The position numbers and the translations under genes are program-made. Of a stretch of DNA of 64,000 nt, positions 57,901 to 64,000 are shown piece after piece. The first letter of the stretch is position 1. Each line of letters starts with the position of its first letter. This DNA comes from Pseudomonas karstica (GTDB taxonomy: Bacteria > Pseudomonadota > Gammaproteobacteria > Pseudomonadales > Pseudomonadaceae), in contig NZ_WLYI01000026.1 in NCBI RefSeq assembly GCF_009707515.1, positions 1 to 64,000 of the forward strand. The letters are read 5' to 3'. A model generated the notes under the pieces. The model worked only from the letters and a program-made list of their open reading frames with translations, made no database searches and was not told where the DNA came from.

Positions 57901-58536
57901 ATGTTGACCATTGCACTGTCCAAGGGCCGCATCCTTGACGATACATTGCCGCTTCTGGCTGAAGCGGGCATCGTGCCGACCGAGAATCCGGACAAGAGCC
58001 GCAAGCTGATCATCCCCACGACTCAGGACGACGTACGCCTGCTGATCGTGCGGGCCACCGACGTGCCGACCTATGTCGAACATGGTGCGGCTGACCTGGG
58101 TGTCGCCGGTAAAGACGTGCTGATGGAATACGGTGGCCAGGGCCTCTACGAGCCATTGGACCTGCGTATTGCCTTGTGCAAGTTGATGACCGCCGGCCGT
58201 GTCGGCGACGTCGAACCCAAGGGCCGCCTGCGGGTTGCCACCAAGTTCGTCAACGTTGCCAAGCGCTACTACGCCGAACAAGGCCGTCAGGTCGACATCA
58301 TCAAGCTCTACGGCTCGATGGAGCTGGCGCCGTTGATCGGCCTGGCAGACAAGATCATCGACGTGGTCGACACCGGCAACACCCTGCGCGCCAATGGCCT
58401 GGAACCCCAGGATTTCATTGCTGACATCAGCTCCCGGCTGATCGTCAACAAAGCTTCGATGAAAATGCAGCACGCCCGTATCCAGGCGTTGATCGATACC
58501 CTGCGCAAGGCAGTGGAGTCTCGACACCGCGGTTGA
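57901..58536 (+). CDS. hisG: ATP phosphoribosyltransferase, short form
   Basis: 211 residues, so the short HisG type lacking the C-terminal regulatory domain; this type needs HisZ for activity and histidine feedback, and hisZ is not in the window. It starts [19 protein letters not shown] and contains [14 protein letters not shown] (PRPP loop). It performs the first step of histidine synthesis. A hairpin follows before hisD. Confidence 0.97.
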   Translation: MLTIALSKGRILDDTLPLLAEAGIVPTENPDKSRKLIIPTTQDDVRLLIVRATDVPTYVEHGAADLGVAGKDVLMEYGGQGLYEPLDLRIALCKLMTAGRVGDVEPKGRLRVATKFVNVAKRYYAEQGRQVDIIKLYGSMELAPLIGLADKIIDVVDTGNTLRANGLEPQDFIADISSRLIVNKASMKMQHARIQALIDTLRKAVESRHRG

Positions 58537-58589
58537 CCCATTCGCGCGGCCTTAGGCCGCGCCCGTCTATCCGCCTCATAGCCAGAATT

Positions 58590-58638
58590 CTCAGGTGCCC
58601 AAGCGGAGCGAACGGTAGTTTAGGGCGCCTGAGTTTTT
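58590..58638 (+). terminator. Hairpin with T-tract between hisG and hisD
   Basis: CTCAGGTGCCC / GGGCGCCTGAG (10 of 11 pairs) followed by TTTTTG, 54 nt after hisG and 24 nt before the hisD ATG. It is likely a partial terminator or attenuator inside the operon. Confidence 0.65.
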
Positions 58639-58661
58639 GCCATTCTATTGAGGCCCTCGCT

Positions 58662-59987
58662 ATGACCACGTCCACTGCAATTGCCCGACTCAACGCTGCC
58701 GATCCTGATTTCGCGCATCATCTGGATCACCTGCTGAGTTGGGAAAGTGTGTCCGACGACTCGGTCAACCAGCGGGTGCTCGACATCATCAAGGCCGTGC
58801 GTGAGCGTGGTGATGCGGCGTTGGTGGACTTCACCCGGCAGTTCGATGGCCTGGATGTCGCTTCCATGGCCGACCTGATCCTGCCGCGTGAACGCCTGGA
58901 GTTGGCCCTGACCCGCATCACTGCGCCCCAGCGTGAAGCACTGGAAGTGGCGGCAGCGCGGGTGCGCAGCTATCACGAAAAGCAGAAACAGGACTCCTGG
59001 AGCTACACCGAAGCTGACGGCACGGTGCTGGGCCAAAAGGTCACGCCGCTGGACCGCGCTGGCCTGTATGTGCCGGGTGGCAAGGCGTCCTACCCCTCCT
59101 CGGTGCTGATGAATGCCATCCCGGCCAAAGTCGCCGGGGTGATCGAAGTGGTCATGGTCGTGCCTACCCCACGCGGTGAAATCAACGAATTGGTCCTGGC
59201 TGCAGCCTGCATTGCCGGCGTCGATCGCGTCTTCACCATCGGCGGTGCCCAGGCCGTGGCGGCACTGGCCTACGGTACCGAGAGCGTGCCGAAGGTCGAC
59301 AAGGTGGTCGGCCCTGGCAACATTTACGTCGCCACCGCCAAGCGCCATGTATTTGGCCAGGTCGGTATCGACATGATCGCCGGGCCTTCGGAAATCCTCG
59401 TGGTATGTGACGGCCAGACCGACCCGGACTGGATCGCCATGGACCTGTTTTCCCAGGCCGAGCACGACGAAGATGCCCAGGCGATCCTGGTCAGCCCCGA
59501 TGCCGAGTTCCTCGACAAGGTGGCCGCCAGCATCGCCAAGCTGCTGCCGACCATGGAGCGTGCCGAAATTATCGAGAAATCGATCAATGGTCGTGGTGCG
59601 CTGATCCTGGTGCGTGACATGGAGCAAGCCATCGAAGTGGCCAACCGTATCGCGCCGGAGCACTTGGAGCTGTCCGTAGCCGACCCACAAGCCTGGTTGC
59701 CGTCGATTCGCCATGCCGGCGCGATCTTCATGGGCCGCCACACCAGCGAAGCCCTGGGCGACTACTGCGCCGGTCCCAACCACGTATTGCCGACCTCCGG
59801 TACCGCGCGGTTCTCATCGCCATTGGGGGTGTATGACTTCCAGAAGCGTTCGTCGATCATCTTCTGCTCGCCACAAGGTGCGTCGGAACTGGGCAAGACC
59901 GCCTCTGTGCTGGCTCGTGGTGAATCCCTGAGCGCTCACGCCCGTAGTGCTGAATACCGCATTCTTGACGACACGCAGGGGAACTGA
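58662..59987 (+). CDS. hisD: Histidinol dehydrogenase
   Basis: 441 residues from ATG 58662 ([17 protein letters not shown]); the frame extends upstream to 58533 but that part overlaps the hisG end and hairpin. Family motifs [17 protein letters not shown] and [11 protein letters not shown] and zinc-binding residues near [11 protein letters not shown] are present. It oxidises histidinol to histidine in two NAD-dependent steps. Confidence 0.97.
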   Translation: MTTSTAIARLNAADPDFAHHLDHLLSWESVSDDSVNQRVLDIIKAVRERGDAALVDFTRQFDGLDVASMADLILPRERLELALTRITAPQREALEVAAARVRSYHEKQKQDSWSYTEADGTVLGQKVTPLDRAGLYVPGGKASYPSSVLMNAIPAKVAGVIEVVMVVPTPRGEINELVLAAACIAGVDRVFTIGGAQAVAALAYGTESVPKVDKVVGPGNIYVATAKRHVFGQVGIDMIAGPSEILVVCDGQTDPDWIAMDLFSQAEHDEDAQAILVSPDAEFLDKVAASIAKLLPTMERAEIIEKSINGRGALILVRDMEQAIEVANRIAPEHLELSVADPQAWLPSIRHAGAIFMGRHTSEALGDYCAGPNHVLPTSGTARFSSPLGVYDFQKRSSIIFCSPQGASELGKTASVLARGESLSAHARSAEYRILDDTQGN

Positions 59988-59990
59988 GAC

Positions 59991-61043
59991 ATGAGCAAAT
60001 TCTGGAGCCCCTTCGTCAAGGACCTCGTACCTTATGTGCCTGGCGAGCAGCCAAAGCTGACCAAGCTGGTCAAGCTCAACACCAATGAAAACCCTTATGG
60101 CCCTTCGCCCAAGGCGCTGGCGGCGATGCAGACCGAGTTGAATGATAACTTGCGCCTGTATCCAGACCCCAACAGCGACTTGCTCAAGCAGGCCGTGGCC
60201 AAGTATTACGGGATTGACGCGGGTAAAGTGTTCCTCGGCAACGGTTCCGATGAAGTCCTCGCGCACATCTTCCACGGCTTGTTCCAGCACGAGTTGCCGC
60301 TGTTGTTTCCGGACATCAGCTACAGCTTCTACCCGGTGTACTGCGGCCTCTATGGCATCAAGTCCGATCCGGTGCCGCTGGACGAGCAGTTCCAGATCCG
60401 CGTGGCGGATTACGCCAAACCCAATGGCGGGATCATCTTCCCCAACCCGAACGCGCCCACCGGCTGCGTGCTGGCGCTGGACGCAGTCGAGCAGATCCTT
60501 AAAGCCAACCCGGACTCGGTGGTGGTGGTCGATGAAGCCTATATCGACTTCGGCGGCGAAACCGCCATCAGCCTGGTGGACCGCTACCCGAACCTGCTGG
60601 TGACCCAGACCCTGTCCAAATCGCGCTCCCTGGCGGGCCTGCGGGTAGGGCTGGCGGTAGGCCACCCGGACCTGATCGAGGCGCTGGAGCGGGTCAAGAA
60701 CAGCTTCAACTCCTACCCGCTGGATCGCCTGGCGATTGTTGGCGCGGCGGCGGCATTCGAAGACCGTGAATACTTCGAGAAGACGTGCCAGCGGGTAATC
60801 GACAGCCGCAACAAGGTGGTCGCGCAATTGGAAGGCAAGGGTTTTGACGTGTTGCCGTCAGCGGCAAACTTCATCTTTGCCCGTCACCCGCAACACGATG
60901 CAGCCGGCCTGGCCGCCAAGTTGCGTGAGCAAGGGGTGATTGTGCGGCACTTCAAGCAGGAGCGGATTGCCCAGTTCCTGCGGATCAGCATTGGTACGCC
61001 TGAGCAGAACCAAGCGCTGATTGATGCCCTGGGCGATCTCTAA
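59991..61043 (+). CDS. hisC: Histidinol-phosphate aminotransferase
   Basis: 350 residues, fold-type I PLP enzyme. The PLP Lys is in [14 protein letters not shown], with [10 protein letters not shown] and [12 protein letters not shown] upstream. It transaminates imidazole-acetol phosphate. It starts 3 nt after hisD. A large GATCGTTCCC-type repeat follows. Confidence 0.96.
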   Translation: MSKFWSPFVKDLVPYVPGEQPKLTKLVKLNTNENPYGPSPKALAAMQTELNDNLRLYPDPNSDLLKQAVAKYYGIDAGKVFLGNGSDEVLAHIFHGLFQHELPLLFPDISYSFYPVYCGLYGIKSDPVPLDEQFQIRVADYAKPNGGIIFPNPNAPTGCVLALDAVEQILKANPDSVVVVDEAYIDFGGETAISLVDRYPNLLVTQTLSKSRSLAGLRVGLAVGHPDLIEALERVKNSFNSYPLDRLAIVGAAAAFEDREYFEKTCQRVIDSRNKVVAQLEGKGFDVLPSAANFIFARHPQHDAAGLAAKLREQGVIVRHFKQERIAQFLRISIGTPEQNQALIDALGDL

Positions 61044-61049
61044 TTGCTT

Positions 61050-61185
61050 GATCGTTCCCACGCTCCGCGTGGGAATGCATCCCGTGACGCTCCGCGTCAC
61101 GCCCTTCGCAGGACTTGAGGCCTACGCCGGCAGTGGGACGCAGAGCGTCCCAGGCGGCATTCCCACGCAGAGCGTAGGAACGATC
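61050..61185. repeat. 136-bp palindromic repeat element (GATCGTTCCC family, full copy)
   Basis: Terminal arms 61050-61078 and 61157-61185 pair at 27 of 29 positions. Inside are two smaller hairpins, GTGACGC/GCGTCAC (61084-61100) and GGGACGC/GCGTCCC (61135-61151). It fills nearly all of the gap between convergent hisC and uraA. It has no coding capacity, so it is MITE-like. Confidence 0.8.
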
Positions 61186-61188
61186 TGG

Positions 61189-62463
61189 TTACAGCAGCGG
61201 CTCATCCGGCTTCTTGTTCTTCCAGCCATCATTGCCCGGCAGCAGCAGGTTCAAGGCAATCGCTACCACCGCACACAGGGCGATGCCCTTGAGGCCGAAG
61301 TCATCCGGGCCGGTGCCGGTGCCGACCAGCACACCGCCAATCCCGAATACCAGGGTCACTGAGACAATCACCAGGTTGCGCGCTTCTCCCAGATCGATCT
61401 TGTGGCGAATCAACGTATTCATCCCCACTGCGGCAATCGAGCCGAACAGCAGGCATAGGATCCCGCCCATCACCGGCACCGGGATACTTTGCAGCAGTGC
61501 GCCGAACTTGCCGATAAACGCCAGGCCGATAGCAAACACGGCCGCCCAGGTCATGATTTTCGGGTTGTAGCTCTTGGTCAGCATCACCGCACCCGTTACT
61601 TCTGCGTAGGTGGTGTTGGGTGGGCCGCCGAACATGCCAGCAGCGGTGGTGGCGATCCCATCACCCAGCAGTGTGCGATGTAGGCCGGGCTTTTTCAGGT
61701 AGTCGCGACCGGTCACGCTGCCAACGGCAATCACCCCACCGATGTGTTCGATGGCCGGCGCCAGGGCCACTGGGACGATAAACAGAATCGCCTGCCAGTT
61801 GAACTCCGGTGCGGTGAAGTGGGGCAGGGCGAGCCACGGCGCAGCCGCAATCTTCGCCGTGTCCACCACGCCAAAGTAGAATGCCATGGCAAACCCCACC
61901 AGCACGCCCGAGATGATCGGCACCAGGCGGAAAATGCCTTTGCCAAACACCGCCACGATCAGTGTGGTCAGCAGTGCCGGCATCGAAATCATCATTGCTG
62001 TCTGGTAATGAATCAGCTCGGCGCCGTCGCCCGACTTGCCCATGGCCATGTTGGCGGCGATCGGTGCCATGGCCAGGCCGATGGAGATAATCACCGGCCC
62101 GATCACCACTGGCGGCAGCAGCCGGTCGATGAAACCGGTGCCCTTGATCTTCACCGCCAGGCCCAGGAAGGTATAAACGAAACCGGCCGCCATCACGCCG
62201 CCCATGGTCGCCGCGAGGCCGAATTGGCCCTTGGCGAGAATGATCGGGGTGATGAAGGCAAAGCTTGAGGCCAGGAACACCGGCACCTGGCGCCCGGTGA
62301 CAAGCTGGAACAGCAGCGTGCCCAGGCCCGCGGTAAACAGTGCGACGTTCGGATCCAGGCCTGTGATCAGCGGCATCAACACCAACGCGCCAAATGCTAC
62401 GAAGAGCATCTGTGCACCAGACAGGATCTGGCGCCAAAGCGGGTCGTTGAATTCATCCTGCAT
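61189..62463 (-). CDS. uraA: Uracil:cation symporter UraA
   Basis: 424 residues, with 12-14 spans of the NCS2/UapA fold. It carries the family core PALEHIGGVIAVGSVTGRDY-like APAIEHIGGVIAVG and GGPPNTTYAEVTGA. It takes up uracil with protons. It starts 2 nt after upp, so the two form a pyrimidine-salvage operon. Confidence 0.94.
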   Translation of the reverse strand: MQDEFNDPLWRQILSGAQMLFVAFGALVLMPLITGLDPNVALFTAGLGTLLFQLVTGRQVPVFLASSFAFITPIILAKGQFGLAATMGGVMAAGFVYTFLGLAVKIKGTGFIDRLLPPVVIGPVIISIGLAMAPIAANMAMGKSGDGAELIHYQTAMMISMPALLTTLIVAVFGKGIFRLVPIISGVLVGFAMAFYFGVVDTAKIAAAPWLALPHFTAPEFNWQAILFIVPVALAPAIEHIGGVIAVGSVTGRDYLKKPGLHRTLLGDGIATTAAGMFGGPPNTTYAEVTGAVMLTKSYNPKIMTWAAVFAIGLAFIGKFGALLQSIPVPVMGGILCLLFGSIAAVGMNTLIRHKIDLGEARNLVIVSVTLVFGIGGVLVGTGTGPDDFGLKGIALCAVVAIALNLLLPGNDGWKNKKPDEPLL

Positions 62464-62465
62464 GC

Positions 62466-63104
62466 TTACGCGTCCTTCTGCTTGGTACCGAAGATCTTGT
62501 CACCGGCATCGCCCAGTCCGGGGATGATGTAGCCGTGTTCGTTGAGGCACTCATCGATGGAGGCGGTGTAGATCTGCACGTCCGGGTGGGCCTTCTCGAC
62601 GGTGGCGATGCCTTCGGGCGCGGCCACCAGCACCATGGCGCAGATGTCTTTGCAGCCGGCTTTTTTCAACAGGTCGATGGTGGCAACCATGGAGCTGCCG
62701 GTGGCGAGCATCGGGTCGATGATCATCGCCAGGCGCTCGTCGATTTCCGGCACCAGTTTTTCCAGGTAGGTATGGGCTTGCAAGGTTTCTTCATTGCGGG
62801 CCACGCCCACGGCGCTGACCTTGGCGCCCGGGATCAGGCTCAGCACGCCTTCGAGCATGCCGATACCGGCGCGCAGGATCGGCACCACGGTAATTTTCTT
62901 GCCGGCGATTTTCTCGACCTTGACTGGACCACTCCAGCCTTGGATCTCATAGATTTCCAGCGGCAAGTCTTTGGTCGCTTCATAGGTCAGCAACGCTCCG
63001 ACTTCCTGAGCAAGCTCACGGAAGTTCTTCGTGCTAATGTCGGCGCGGCGCATAAGGCCGAGCTTGTGTCGGATCAACGGGTGGCGGATCTCACGGATGG
63101 GCAT
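62466..63104 (-). CDS. upp: Uracil phosphoribosyltransferase
   Basis: 212 residues. The PRPP-binding loop [12 protein letters not shown] and the uracil-binding [10 protein letters not shown] near the C-terminus are present. It converts uracil and PRPP to UMP. It is the first gene of the upp-uraA operon. Confidence 0.96.
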   Translation of the reverse strand: MPIREIRHPLIRHKLGLMRRADISTKNFRELAQEVGALLTYEATKDLPLEIYEIQGWSGPVKVEKIAGKKITVVPILRAGIGMLEGVLSLIPGAKVSAVGVARNEETLQAHTYLEKLVPEIDERLAMIIDPMLATGSSMVATIDLLKKAGCKDICAMVLVAAPEGIATVEKAHPDVQIYTASIDECLNEHGYIIPGLGDAGDKIFGTKQKDA

Positions 63105-63268
63105 GGGGAAAGGCTCCGGCGGCAGGCAAAAAAACCGGCCTAGATTAATCTATCCGAGGGTGTTGTCCTATAGACATCACCTACGTTAGTCCATAAAGGC
63201 TTGAACGATGGGCCTCACATGCGTACCTTTGCCCGCTTTTCTTGCCACAGCACCCCCTGGAGAGCGTC

Positions 63269-63826
63269 ATGTCTGCTGATCTCGAGCATATCCGTCAAAT
63301 CATGCGAGAGGCTGACTGCCTGTACACCGAGTCGCAAGTCGAAGCCGCGATCGCCAAAGTCGGCGCGCAGATATCTCGCGAAATGGCCGATACCAACCCG
63401 GTGGTTTTCTGTGTGATGAACGGCGGTCTGATTTTCGCCGGTAAATTGCTTACCCATCTGCAATTCCCGCTGGAGGCGTCCTATCTGCATGCCACCCGCT
63501 ATCGCAATGAAACCAGTGGCGGAGACCTGTTCTGGAAGGCCAAGCCGGAAGTATCGTTCATCGACCGTGATGTGCTGATCATCGACGACATCCTCGATGA
63601 AGGTCACACCTTGGGCGCGATCATCGACTTCTGCAAACATGCCGGCGCCCGCAAAGTCCACACCGCCGTGCTGATCGACAAGGACCATGACCGCAAGGCG
63701 CGTCCGGACCTGAAGGCCAATTACGTGGGCCTGCCGTGCATTGACCGTTATATCTTCGGCTACGGCATGGACTACAAAGGCTACTGGCGCAACGCCAACG
63801 GGATCTACGCCGTTAAAGGAATGTAA
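63269..63826 (+). CDS. hpt: Hypoxanthine-guanine phosphoribosyltransferase
   Basis: 185 residues from ATG 63269 (MSADLEHIRQIMREADCLY) with GGAGAG upstream; an in-frame ATG at 63242 is less likely. PRPP motif VLIIDDILDEGHTL and flexible-loop HATRYRNETSGGD are present. It salvages hypoxanthine/guanine to IMP/GMP. It is divergent from upp across 164 nt and is followed by a cupin gene after 3 nt. Confidence 0.93.
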   Translation: MSADLEHIRQIMREADCLYTESQVEAAIAKVGAQISREMADTNPVVFCVMNGGLIFAGKLLTHLQFPLEASYLHATRYRNETSGGDLFWKAKPEVSFIDRDVLIIDDILDEGHTLGAIIDFCKHAGARKVHTAVLIDKDHDRKARPDLKANYVGLPCIDRYIFGYGMDYKGYWRNANGIYAVKGM

Positions 63827-63829
63827 TCA

Positions 63830-64000
63830 ATGGCCCGTTTTCTTGATCAATCGTTGTTTGCCGAATTGGCCGAGAAAGCGGCCGACAGCCCGCGTGGCCG
63901 GCATCACCACAACTTCCACCAGATGGAAGAACCGTGCCATCGGATGGCCGTGGGTTTGCAGCCCAACACCTACGTGCCGCCCCATCGGCACCTGAGCGCA
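63830..64000 (+). CDS. WbuC family cupin protein (5' part, cut by window end)
   Basis: The first 57 codons, beginning MARFLDQSLFAELAEKAA, with RGRHHHNFHQMEEPCHRM and PPHRH, the metal-binding start of a WbuC-type cupin. ATG 63830 is preceded by AAGGA, and it starts 3 nt after hpt. Function is unproven; some family members lie in O-antigen loci. Confidence 0.75.
   Translation, partial: MARFLDQSLFAELAEKAADSPRGRHHHNFHQMEEPCHRMAVGLQPNTYVPPHRHLSA

Noticed and set aside
58620-59783. 387-codon minus-strand frame opposite hisD
   Set aside because: hisD is intact on the plus strand and the antisense product is low-complexity Gly/His/Asp-rich.

Overview
This window is a housekeeping-rich chromosomal segment of a fluorescent Pseudomonas (P. 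fluorescens group). The evidence is the GC-rich coding style, Pseudomonas-type gene orders (rplM-rpsI-petABC-sspAB; gatCAB divergent from mreBCD-maf-rng-yhdP-nit-tldD; fagA-fumC-orf-sodA; kdsD-kdsC-lptCAB-rpoN-hpf-ptsN-rapZ-ptsO divergent from mlaFEDCB-ibaG-murA-hisGDC), and short TGTAGGAGC/TGTGGGAGC palindromes of REP type. Species and strain cannot be fixed from the sequence alone. I found no tRNA, rRNA, CRISPR array, prophage or insertion sequence.

Layout. 0.3-10.5 kb: a fused ABC exporter of the SbmA/YddA type, zapG (yhcB), an alpha/beta hydrolase, trpS with an extra C-terminal domain, zapE, then a three-gene accessory block (GlxA-type regulator, long-chain-type acyl-CoA dehydrogenase, Tas aldo-keto reductase) before rplM-rpsI. 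10.7-14.5 kb: the cytochrome bc1 operon petABC and sspA-sspB. 14.6-22.4 kb: a galactarate/glucarate catabolic cluster (GntR/FadR regulator, kdgD, 2,5-dioxovalerate dehydrogenase, MFS transporter, garD). It is interrupted by an oppositely oriented, leaderless zinc-phospholipase-C-like gene whose promoter carries a near-consensus LexA (SOS) box. 22.5-25 kb: an AEC transporter, a Ca2+/Na+ antiporter and a short RlpA-like lipoprotein. 25-28.3 kb: gatB-gatA-gatC, which read away from mreB. 28.5-41.8 kb: cell shape and envelope genes (mreBCD, maf, rng, yhdP, a nitrilase-type hydrolase, tldD, yjgA/darP, tldE/pmbA). 41.9-45.7 kb: an iron-starvation operon with a clear Fur box (fagA-fumC-TPR protein-sodA), then a ZIP metal transporter. 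45.7-52.8 kb (minus strand): PTS-Ntr, RpoN, LPS transport and KDO synthesis. 53-58 kb: Mla phospholipid-transport operon, ibaG and murA. 57.9-61 kb: hisG-hisD-hisC. 61.2-64 kb: uraA-upp and hpt, ending inside a WbuC-type cupin gene.

How the parts work together. Much of the window builds or maintains the envelope: KdsC/KdsD and LptABC (LPS), Mla and YhdP (phospholipid traffic), MurA, MreBCD, ZapE/ZapG. Galactarate is taken up by the MFS carrier, dehydrated by GarD, dehydrated and decarboxylated by KdgD to 2,5-dioxopentanoate, and oxidised to 2-oxoglutarate. Sites matching the FadR-type operator TNGTNNNACNA lie both before the regulator gene and over the kdgD promoter, which supports assigning that regulator to the cluster. 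Under iron limitation the Fur-controlled operon swaps iron enzymes for the iron-free FumC and Mn-SOD.

The most notable items are the SOS-box-controlled phospholipase-like gene inserted between the sugar-acid regulator and its targets, an apparent ATT start codon for mreC, a nested long hairpin between petC and sspA, and a dispersed GATCGTTCCC inverted-repeat family placed at gene ends.
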